Source of the DNA: a virus
Length of the DNA: 38,053 bases
Reading direction: 5' to 3' (one strand)
Virus record (IMG/VR): IMGVR_UViG_3300025118_000055
Coordinates: 1 to 38,053 of that record
Shown: positions 6,756 to 16,500 of the stretch, in pieces
Position numbering within the stretch: position 1 is the first letter of the stretch
How the letters are laid out: every line of letters begins with the position of its first letter
Made by a program: the position numbers and the translations under genes
The notes under the pieces: model-generated
What the model was told of the DNA's origin: nothing
Database searches by the model: none
What the model saw: the letters and a program-made list of their open reading frames with translations, nothing else

Positions 6756-9629
6756 TTAGTCTTCCTGGTATTCCGCGGGCATATAAACTGGAATATTGCT
6801 AGCATATTCGCCTGCTTGGGCGTAGGGGTTGCTGCTGAGTGTAGAAATATATGTTTGTATTTCCCCAATTATGGCCCCGTATCTAATTGCTGATGTTTGG
6901 AACTGCGGACTCCCCAGAATAAAAAGTGTGTTCATCGCGCTGAGGCCCAGATCAACATCCACATCAATAACCCCAGATATTGAAACTAGCCGACACAATA
7001 GGGAATTTCCCTGATCAAGGGCGGTCCCGAACGCACTTAAATTTAATGTTTCCCAAATTGCTTGGGGGGCGCCCTGTGATGTATTATATGATTTCAAATA
7101 CTCCACTTTTACTAGTGATTCAAAGTTAATCATATTAGACAGAGAATTAGAGTTATCGATGATTGATGGCTCTTGAGTATATTTGGCTAAGGCTAAGGAT
7201 CCGGCGATGGCATCAGGATTACGGATTATAGTGGGCAGATTATCTGCCACAATCACACCGTTAAGCAACCACTGTGCCGCGGGGGAGGCGGCGGGTATAT
7301 TCCCCGGGAGTGTTGCCTCTATGAATATTGCCTCACTTGAGCCCGAAAGCCCTGTTCCTTCTGACTCGTCATCTATATTGAAGAGGTTTTCGGTGCCCAT
7401 ATAATCCGATGGGTCGATGAGTGTTGTAACCCGGTCGGCAGTTGGGAATAGTATCTGGCGAAGATCGGTGTCCAGATGTTTGATATATGCTCCCGCGGCG
7501 CTGAGGATTTCTAGGATATCGCCTTCTACAGTCTGGGCCGCGTTCGGATTATACTGGTATGTATGGAGAGCATTATTGATGAACAGCAGGGTGAATCGTG
7601 CTGGGTCAAGAACAAATGATTCTGTCCGTCGCAGATTTTCTTGTCCATTTATAATACCGAGAAGGAGAGCCCACGGGGATAAATAACCATAGGTATTAAT
7701 TTCGCCGGACGCGTTGTCGAAGCCATATTTGGCTTGCTCATTCTTCGTGCGGTCAGAGAAGGTCTCGAAGCCGATATTGGGCGTCGTCGAGGATACGCTG
7801 TTGACCATTCCGTAAGTGTATTCCACACCGACCCCGGCTGGTCGATCTATTGTATAACGATCGCGGAACTCATGCTCTACCGTCAGAACTGAGGGGGGCT
7901 TCGGATGTGCGATGCTTGAAAAGACCTGAAAAGTTGTGTCAGAGGCTGCCTGACCTGTCGTCAACTGTTGGGATATTTGGGCCGCAAAGTCGCGAACCAA
8001 ATCGACAATCATAACCTGCTCCTGGGAAATTCCGGGGGGCTTCGGTACCGCTAGCGCGAGAAGATTCTTGCTCCATAAATCCATACCGAATCTTTTGAAT
8101 GGATCAGTACCGAACAAAAAGTTAACTGCTATAAGATACTGAGAGATAATATTAGAGAGGTCGAGTTTGACGGGATTCTCGGCTTCGACCGGAAGACGGT
8201 CCTTGCCGGAGAAGTCGCGACTTATGGCCGTCTGAAGAATTCCTTGTATGGCTTTAAGTGCGTCTGCGGTCTTGTCCAGGACAGTTACTTCGACCTTATA
8301 CTCTACAGTGCTGGAGATATAAGAGGCCGCGGCTAGGTCGACAAATATAATATTCTTTACGTCGGTTAGTTGATTTGAAGAGAGATTTAGAATTCTTATA
8401 GGCTGAGCGCCGTCGACAGAATCGGCCGAAATTGGTGTCCACCCTGATTCTCCAGGAATTGTTAGGTTGCCGGCCGGAGCAGGCGTAAGTTCGTTCCCGT
8501 CATCGTCTCTTTTTATAACTCGGCGCGATATTTGAATATCTTCTATTTTTACACAACTCAACAGTGCAGGATCATTTTTTATAAGTGATCCATATTTGGT
8601 ATTATTCTTCGCATATTGTTTAAGATCAAAACCAAAGGTGCCGTGAATTCGCCCTAGACCATCGCGTGAGAGCGTGAGGCGGGAGAAACTGGATGCGTCA
8701 GATTGCGATGGCTCCGCATATTCAAATTTTAATGTTCTTGCGGTCGTTAAAAAACGAAGATCCTTTACTTTAGAATTTGGTACCAGATCGGACACTATTT
8801 TCGGATGCGATGTGGGCGAGTGTACGGTGCCCGCCATGGCATGCGGCGACGGTCCGGTGAGCAAGTAATGAATATCCCCGGGCCAGACAGATCCTATCGG
8901 ACCGTAGGAGGGTTTAATTTCGTCGATCTTCCATAGTTCTGCGGCCGCGGGGCTCACACCATTGACCAGAAGAGTTTCTTTTATTACATTGCCGATGAAG
9001 CAATTGTTCTTATAAGTGCGATATGATACAGCAAACAGATAAAGATCTTTGATCTGTGTGTTTCGCCGACGGTCGGCGAAGTCGGCCACATCAATGCCTA
9101 GGGTTTGCACGGGCGGAAGTGGTGCCAAGTTCACTGGGCCCGCGGTGGCTTCGACCATCACTCGATCGATATGTGCGTCGGCGATGAGGCCCGTCATTAT
9201 ATTTCCGCCGGCGACGCGATTTAAAACAAAGGTTTTCTGTGTAATATGATTATAAATTTTTGAGTTAGTGAGGGTAATTGCAGGCGTGCTTATGCCGGGC
9301 GGTCGGTCCGCCATGCGGCCCTTCCACTTCATATCTTTCTTGGTTAGAGATAAGCGATATTTCTTCATCTCGGCTGTGTCAGGTTGGGCGCCCATTATTA
9401 ATGCTTTTTGCTTGTTAGCATCTACGGCCAAATTCATTATGGCATTTTTATCTGTCGACAAGTATATAAAGTTTCCAAATTCACGAGCTTCATCTCCAAT
9501 TATCTCTTTAGTTTCATTGGAGATTTGAACCTGGACTGTCAATTCATTATCCACGTTGTCGCTAATTTGAACTGATTCAAGCCGAATAAACGGAATTTGT
9601 GATTGGTATGGCAGGGGAGACATCAACAT
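6756..9629 (-). CDS. Large virion structural protein (957 aa)
   Basis: This protein begins MLMSPLPYQSQIPFIRLESV. The start at 9629 overlaps the previous stop as TAATG and has AGGAGG 10 bases upstream, better spaced for the first ATG than for the second two codons later. No signal peptide or enzyme motif is visible. A notable segment near residue 260 has W-x-G-D-I-H-Y followed by HAMAGTVHSPTSHPKI and an NSKVKDLR end; a His-rich pattern of this sort is familiar to me from other large T4-like phage virion proteins, without a known role. The C-terminal half mixes helical stretches (for example DILEILSAAGAYIKHLDTDL) with beta segments. Its length and position among wedge-type genes argue for a baseplate or tail-surface component. 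I do not recognise a specific T4 counterpart. Confidence 0.7.
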   Translation of the reverse strand: MLMSPLPYQSQIPFIRLESVQISDNVDNELTVQVQISNETKEIIGDEAREFGNFIYLSTDKNAIMNLAVDANKQKALIMGAQPDTAEMKKYRLSLTKKDMKWKGRMADRPPGISTPAITLTNSKIYNHITQKTFVLNRVAGGNIMTGLIADAHIDRVMVEATAGPVNLAPLPPVQTLGIDVADFADRRRNTQIKDLYLFAVSYRTYKNNCFIGNVIKETLLVNGVSPAAAELWKIDEIKPSYGPIGSVWPGDIHYLLTGPSPHAMAGTVHSPTSHPKIVSDLVPNSKVKDLRFLTTARTLKFEYAEPSQSDASSFSRLTLSRDGLGRIHGTFGFDLKQYAKNNTKYGSLIKNDPALLSCVKIEDIQISRRVIKRDDDGNELTPAPAGNLTIPGESGWTPISADSVDGAQPIRILNLSSNQLTDVKNIIFVDLAAASYISSTVEYKVEVTVLDKTADALKAIQGILQTAISRDFSGKDRLPVEAENPVKLDLSNIISQYLIAVNFLFGTDPFKRFGMDLWSKNLLALAVPKPPGISQEQVMIVDLVRDFAAQISQQLTTGQAASDTTFQVFSSIAHPKPPSVLTVEHEFRDRYTIDRPAGVGVEYTYGMVNSVSSTTPNIGFETFSDRTKNEQAKYGFDNASGEINTYGYLSPWALLLGIINGQENLRRTESFVLDPARFTLLFINNALHTYQYNPNAAQTVEGDILEILSAAGAYIKHLDTDLRQILFPTADRVTTLIDPSDYMGTENLFNIDDESEGTGLSGSSEAIFIEATLPGNIPAASPAAQWLLNGVIVADNLPTIIRNPDAIAGSLALAKYTQEPSIIDNSNSLSNMINFESLVKVEYLKSYNTSQGAPQAIWETLNLSAFGTALDQGNSLLCRLVSISGVIDVDVDLGLSAMNTLFILGSPQFQTSAIRYGAIIGEIQTYISTLSSNPYAQAGEYASNIPVYMPAEYQED

Positions 9630-10585
9630 TAGTAAGGCTCCTCCTGATCAGAAGTGTAAATATCCCGGCTAACACGAATTCTAGATGTGCTTGACCTGAG
9701 CGTTTTCTCATTAATTCCGGCTGCATCAAGGACACTATCAGGAATCTCTTCATCTACCATGATATTGAAATAATATCCTATATTGCCCGCAATATTCAGA
9801 GCATTCTCTATCGGCATTGGTGCCATGAAAGATCCAGGATCATTTGGTGTATAGGACAACTGGGTATATTTGCCCGGAGAAAGGGGGTCCGCGGCCGTGG
9901 GGCGTGTACCCGAGCCAGAATGAAATACTTCAATTTCAAAATTTTCTTTTTCAAAATCTGTATTTTCTTCTCTCACTTCCAATATGAGATAGTTGTTTTC
10001 TACCGATAAGTATAGGCTGGAGTTATCCAGACTAATATTTTGTACGCCTGGAGATGTGCCGTCACTGAAATTCATTCTGTAATCCATATCAATATTAATC
10101 TGCGGAATGTTCTCAATGTAATCGTTATCGTTTAAATATTCTTTTGCTGATGTAATCCTCGGTTCCGATAGTATCTCAAGATTCCAGGCTGGGTTTTTCT
10201 GGCTTGTTAGAGAAGATCGGCCTAGCGGATAAGCGTTGACCTTTCCCTTCTCTTCGAATACTTCTATCTTACTGAATATTTCTACTTTGTCGGCGGGGTC
10301 TGAGTCGGGCCCCAGCATTTCAGTTACCTGTTGTACAAAAGAGTTGACTCGGCCTTCGGCGCCCGTACGGGTTGGTATTACTTTAAGACTTGGGGTGGTG
10401 CTCTGGATCCGTGATTCGGCCATACTGGGGCTCTCAGACATCCCTTGGCCCGTGACATCATACATTATACCATCATCGAAAAAAGCATAGTAAGATGGCT
10501 TTAGGCGCCCAATGGCTAGCAAGTACTTCCCGTACTCAGTGAGTTTGAAGTCTAACACATCTTCTTTCTTGTTAAAGAATTCCAT
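9629..10585 (-). CDS. Virion structural protein with LT-x-x-G N-terminal motif
   Basis: This 318-residue protein begins MEFFNKKEDVLDFKLTEYGK, then YLLAIGRLKPSYYAFFDDGI and MYDV. The DVLDFxLTEYGKxLLAxG stretch plus a downstream acidic turn matches the N-terminus of the 325-residue protein at 3018-3995, pointing to a shared domain. The remainder is acidic, with beta-type segments (ENNYLILEVREENTDFEKEN) and an acidic end, SDQEEPY. It is flanked by TAATG overlaps on both sides: its start overlaps the stop of the 3900-residue gene and its stop overlaps the 957-residue gene. Tight coupling to the giant wedge gene suggests it may bind that protein or its neighbours, as an attachment or adaptor subunit; this is inference. 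Confidence 0.72.
   Translation of the reverse strand: MEFFNKKEDVLDFKLTEYGKYLLAIGRLKPSYYAFFDDGIMYDVTGQGMSESPSMAESRIQSTTPSLKVIPTRTGAEGRVNSFVQQVTEMLGPDSDPADKVEIFSKIEVFEEKGKVNAYPLGRSSLTSQKNPAWNLEILSEPRITSAKEYLNDNDYIENIPQINIDMDYRMNFSDGTSPGVQNISLDNSSLYLSVENNYLILEVREENTDFEKENFEIEVFHSGSGTRPTAADPLSPGKYTQLSYTPNDPGSFMAPMPIENALNIAGNIGYYFNIMVDEEIPDSVLDAAGINEKTLRSSTSRIRVSRDIYTSDQEEPY
9640..9645 (-). promoter_or_regulatory. Ribosome binding site for the 957-residue virion gene
   Basis: The minus strand reads AGGAGG, 10 bases before the ATG at 9629. It lies inside the last codons of the upstream 318-residue gene, so translation of the two is likely coupled through the TAATG overlap. It favours the first of two closely spaced Met codons. 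Confidence 0.75.
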
Positions 10586-13500
10586 TAGTAATTACCGCCA
10601 CTGTTTCCGCCACTGTTTCCGCCACTATTGTTTCCACCACGATTGTTGCGACCTCGACGGCGGCGCGTTCTTCGGCGTCTACGGGGAAGGCGGGGATCCT
10701 GGGGATCTGCTGTATAAGTGCCCGACTCCAGCGGAGGTGGAGCGTTGGGATCTATATAAGTGCCGCTGGAGCCGGCCGATCTTGCTCGCAGGTTGTCCAT
10801 TGCTGACCCCGGTATTATGGGGGCGCCGTCGGTTCCGCGCAAGGGCGGCCTTCCGTCAAGAGTAATCATGTCATCGTCTTCGATTTCGTATTGCATATCA
10901 CCAGAAGTCCACTGCACTGTCGCATCAATGCTGGCCAATTCGACTAGTGAGAAGTAGTCATACGGCCAGTTATAAGTATACGGCCCTTTCAATTTAGGCG
11001 CAAGTGCTGATGTATCCGCGGTAACCAAGGATCTCTTGTAAACATCGAAGTCTCTCTTAGCCCGCTTCTTAACCTTGAATACCATCCACCGGATAGGTTG
11101 TATGTTGTCAGCCATCACGCGCAGGAGATCTCTATCTTCAACCTCTATCTCTTTTGCCGATTGAGTCTTCTCTGCGATGCTGGGCGGCAGGTTCTGCCAC
11201 ATATCCGCGATGTCTTGTTCATCGATTTGTACCGAGAATTCGAAAACGTACATCAGTACTGGCTGAACCAAAGCAGCTGCATCCGCAGCTTTGGTGGCGG
11301 CATTTTGAAGTGCAATGCGTCGCTTATCAGCTATGGTGCCGGCCAGAATCGGGCCTGCAGTTATTAAGTCCTCTAGGGCCTCAGCAGCCTCTTGTGCCTC
11401 GTCGCGAACTCTCACAAAGTCGAATTTGGGAGGGAATATATATTTGTGCATTGCAGTTTCGACGTTGGCATAGTTGCTTGTGTTTCGCGAGGTTCCGGTA
11501 TACGCAAAGAATTCTCGGCGGCCGTTGAGGGTTATGAAGGGTATTGCCACAATGGCTTCCTCTAGGACTGCATTCTTCTTAACATCCCCAACACGTGTTG
11601 TAACACCCTTTTGGAAACCCACTATGTTTGCGAGGGAGCCGCCGCCACCGCCGTCAACGATTTCAGCGAAGACGCCGGCCGTTGACGAAGTTATGACACT
11701 GCCGTATTGGTGCCACATTCCGCGCGTGACCAGATTAGCCGATGAGGTTTGGACGATATCCCCCGGATAAGACGGATTGGCGGCACTGCTGCTCCATCTA
11801 GACGTAATCAAGCCTGTGCCTCCGGGCGTTACTGATTGTGTAACGTTGGCAAAGTTAAGAATTGGTGTTTCAAATTTAGACTGGATTAGCCAATAGTTTT
11901 GCTGTGTTGCTGTTCGCGCGGGGACTTCTTGAATCTTCTCAGTGAGATTGAAGCTGCTATCAATTTGCATTCTTGGATCGTTAAGTCTTCCGCCAGTTTT
12001 ATCTGAGGCCGGAATAAGGGAGTCGATCCCAGGAGCGGGAACTGCGATTGATGCGCTGTAGTTTGCTATAATAGACTGACGATTATAGCGAATCTTGAGT
12101 TGACTAAATATCTCGTCGACGGTTGGTTTTCCAGTATAAGAGGCAGTATAGATAAGGTCTGCCGTGGCTTCTCCCCCATAATAGGGCGGCAACAAGTGAG
12201 AGAAGGTTGGCGCGCGGCGGGGGGCGCCCGCGTCGTCGGGGAGCTGAGTGCATAGTGGAAACCCAAAGGCGCTGGCCCGGCTATACATATCCCATCGTGA
12301 GTCATTGTCGGAGTCCCGATCAGAGCGAAAGAGTCTCATAGTAGCAGTATAGACCGACCCAGATCGGACAGTCTGAAATTGCTCTTCACGATTTGAGCGA
12401 AGACTTGTTATTCCATTCATAAAGAAGTTTGTTGTCTCACAAAGGAAATTATCAATAGCATACCTGTACGCACCCTCTGGGTCTGCAAGCTTTACAGCCA
12501 CTTGGGGGTCTGATTTTTTCCACGGTAAGAACGCAGTGTCGAAGCGTCCTGCGACCGAGAGGTCCTTTTTCGGTAACGTGAAGTTGATGATTGGCAAATA
12601 TCCTCCTGTCGATGGAGCCGAAGGAAACGAAGCGTGCGAACCGGAAAGTGAATCGTTCATACCAGGGATAGCAGTATCATAAAGAATAGCTTGCGCGGTC
12701 AGACGAGTGCCGCCGGGGACAACGACGGCGCCGCCGATATCTCCTATAACAGCCCTTGTGCGGCCAAGAGCCAAAATATTTTGAGCATTAAAGAATTGAC
12801 CCGGGTCTTGAATGGTCTCAAACGGGACCTTGGCAATGTGGTATCCCATAGATCCCTTCGAGCCGGTGCCTAATTGTAAAAGACGTTTGTAGTACAAAGT
12901 TCCTTCTGGATATGTATTTTTAGTTGCTTCAACATCTTTCCCGAGCATTGGAAGCGAATGGGGTTGCATCATTGCGTAAGATGCAGTGTTGACCAAAACA
13001 CAGTGGCCAACGGCAAGGCCAGACTTAATTGTGTTATACATAATTCCCGGTGCAAACAAAGGCTCAAGAGCAATGCGGAAACATTGATTGGTATTAAATT
13101 CTGACGTCGGTCGTACAGGGCCCATAGTCACAATAGAGCCCTTTAATAAAGAACTTCCATAAGACTGCGAGAACATCGTTGCGATCTGCAGAGTTCTTTC
13201 TGCAGGATAGAAGCCCTTGTACGGTAAGAATTTAATCAGGCCGTCAGCTTTAAGAATGATCCGGTCTCTTTCAATCTTCAAATCTCCGGAGCGCTGATCA
13301 TTAAGAGAATTATCGACAGACCTAAAATACTTCATAAAATCTGAGTTACTATATGTTTTGTAGAACCCCTGTTTCGAACTATTGGGAATAGAGGCTCCGG
13401 AGATCTCATAAATTCCTGTCATCTTATTTGTCAGAAAGTTGCCGGCATACTTGTCATAGTAAGTACGCAAGTGCTGGCTTATTCTAAACTCTGGTATCAG

Positions 13501-16500
13501 AGATTGGTCTTGTCCTGCCAGTTTAATGCGGGCTGCCCAGGTCGAATAATTTTCGTATGGATCTTTTCCTGCTTCGGTGGCTGCAGTCCATTTAGTGTCG
13601 CCGGCAAGAATAGGGAAGCTTTCCCCATGCGTGGCAGTTACACCGATGGGAATGCGGGTAGCGTATGTTGGGGCTGCTGACTGTGAACCAAGATCTCCTC
13701 TTGAACCGCTGATGCCGGTTGAGTGTACGGAGCCCGAATATCTAGAGTACGAGTTCATCAGCTCACCAGCGCCATCCCACGGTCTAACGGAAGATGTGGT
13801 TGTGAAGTTCATATGCCCATCAAGCGGCCAGACACTGGAGTTACTGCCGGTCATTGTAGTGTACTTCTTGCCCTCTGTCTGCCCCATAGAGCCCGTGAGG
13901 CCGCCGTCACTGCTTCGGACCGAGCGGACGGAGTTCCAGATACCGCTGATGTCATAAGACGTCCGGCCGCGGATCTTGGCCCGGTATATGTTATCCTGAG
14001 ATGGGTACATCTTCTCCGTGTATTTAACCACGGTGCTGAGCTTACTCGTTACCAGGAAGTTTCGGACTGTATCGAATATCATGGGCTTATTTAGATTGAT
14101 GGATAGATTTAATCTGTTGTTGAGACCGTTGCTATTGAAGTACTCCAGGTTGTTACCATATGGAACGGCCACATAGTTATTGTTGTTCTTATCAATGTTC
14201 TCTGTCCTGTCCTCGAAGTAAAACTCAGCCATTCCCATTTTGTCGTTGATGGGAGGCTCGTAGTATAAGGTTGCTGTGTTGGGGCGCTTGCCTAGGACGG
14301 TACCGTTTTGGAACATGCTTCCGTTGGTGGGATCTCTCATGAGCAAGGGGACCCGCGGCGGTGGAACCACTTGGCCGATATAGTTGTTCTTCGACAGTGC
14401 GCGAGCAACGGGGGTTTCGCCAACACGAATTTGTTTCCAGGTGGGCCACCCATAGGGGCCGTTCTGGTTGTTGAGGTAGTTGTTCAGCTGGTCAATCTGG
14501 AAGGGGCTGAATCTTGTAGACTTGATATTGTAGGGTGTGCCGGATGTGCCGGCCGTTGCCACTTCGTTGCGCACAAAGCCTTGGGAGGCTGCCAGTGTAC
14601 CGGGTTCTTCCAGCCTAGGCGCAATGGAGGTACCTTTCCACGGATTAAAACGATACCAAGCCACTAGGTCAGTGGGAAGCTTTTCTTTAATGTCTATGAG
14701 ATTACCACCATTATAAAGTTTATTAATTTGGTCTGCATTTAAAAACCCTCCTGAACCAGAGACGGAGCCCCAAATTGCAGGGTTATTAATATAGCCCCCA
14801 AAGCCATAGAACCGGGCGGTGGCGTTTGATGTTGAGCCGATCAAGATGGCGCCGTTGCCGGTCGGATCGGACAAGGCAATAGGATTGTTGATGGAGGAAT
14901 TGACGGTTATATCCATAAGTTCGCCATCTAACCAGATATTCATGGCGCCAGTCGCGCCTCCACCGTACTGACAGACAACATGGTACCATTTATTAAGATC
15001 TATCGACGCGTTTGATGTAACTACTCCGCCGGAGGTGGAACCATCGACCCAGAAGGTAATCTGGCCTGCCGAGTTGATGAACAGGGCCCGTATGCCTTCT
15101 GGTTCGTCAGAGCCGTCTTTAATATAACCCGGGGAAAAAATCGCAGATAGGGTATAGGCCTCGGCATATGCCGATAACCTAATCCACGCTGAATATGTAA
15201 AGGCCCTGGCAGAGCCGGCGGCTAGGCCGATCAGGGCATCCCAGGTAGCAAAAGAACCCAAATCCAAAGCGCTCCACACGGGGCCAGCCGAAGCGTATCC
15301 CCCCCGGAACTCCCCCGAATATGTCCCAAGATGCGCTTGCGACGTTCTCGACTGAATGTCAACTGACGGCGGCTGCAAGATCGGGCCGCCAAACTTCGCA
15401 AAGTTGTTTCGGAAGCCGTCGCCATAATACGGAAAGTCAGACCCCGTCACCAACTGGTTCAACGTCGACGCACTCAGGACGTTAGGGGGAGCAAACGCCA
15501 TTGGGGCATTCCCGATGCCGGCAACTACAGACGCCGTTATCCAGGCGTATTGCTGGGGCGACTGTGGGATGGTATGCTGGACGAAGCGGTTATCGTAGAC
15601 CGAGGCGGTGTAGTACTCGCCCCTTGTGGCGGGGCTGTACATCCTTCTCTTGCGGTTTCGGTTGGTCTTGTGGTAAGAGGGAACCGTTACATAGGTAAGC
15701 TCCGGGACAGAGCCGAAGGCGGCGTCTGAGCCGAAGGGGCCGCAGTGCAGACTGAAGCGTTGATCTAAGCCGCGATTCTTGTCGATTTGGTCAACAACTG
15801 TGATTGTCTTAGCAGCTAGTGGGTCGGCTGCAACGTTGCCCGACAAGCCGTGATCGATGATCGCCAGGTTGTGATATGGGTTGGCGTTGTAGACCGACAG
15901 TTCTTCGTGTGCTGGATCCATATAACCCAGCGACATTACCTCATAGCCGCTGCCGGCGTAGCGGTTGACGATGACTGTTTGGTTTGAGGCAGAGCCTGTG
16001 CGGGCAGGGAGAGCGTAATTAAGGTTGCCGCCAGGGTTTGCAGTTGGCTTTTGTAATGGACCAAAGAGGGCCGGCCAGTCGGTCGCCAGCACGATCGTGC
16101 TGGGGGATTGTCCCTTGATTCCGTTGGTAGCGGTGTTCGTAAAGTTGGCCGGTGTTGCGTTGGGAATGTCTATATCCACCCCTGAATTATAGATATCCCC
16201 CGTGGTTGAATCAGCATTCCCCTGTACGCTCTTATTGCCTAGGCGATAGTATGCCACAAGATTAGCGCCGAATCCGTCTAGAGCAATATTTGTTCTCTCT
16301 CCGCCATTATAGAGCAGTGCTCGCTCGCCGGAAGTTATGGTTTTGCTAATAATAGCTACATCACATAAATAGCCATTGTAAGGATCATCCTTAGTGGGGT
16401 GATCACCAAGGCTGATGCCCGTATCGAGGGCGTTGAGAGTCGACCAGTCGGCGCGCCCTTGAGAACTAGCTAAAGCTTCGAGTGAGTTATTAAGATAGAT

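Noticed and set aside
10512-10865. Plus-strand open frame rich in Cys, His and Arg opposite the end of the giant gene
   Set aside because: Its cysteine/histidine-rich look comes from reading the 12-bp Gly-Asn-Ser repeats and the Arg block in antisense; not a credible zinc protein.
14225-14667. Overlapping open frames on both strands within the giant gene
   Set aside because: They lie inside a long intact frame with domain structure; composition is atypical and no start signals are present.
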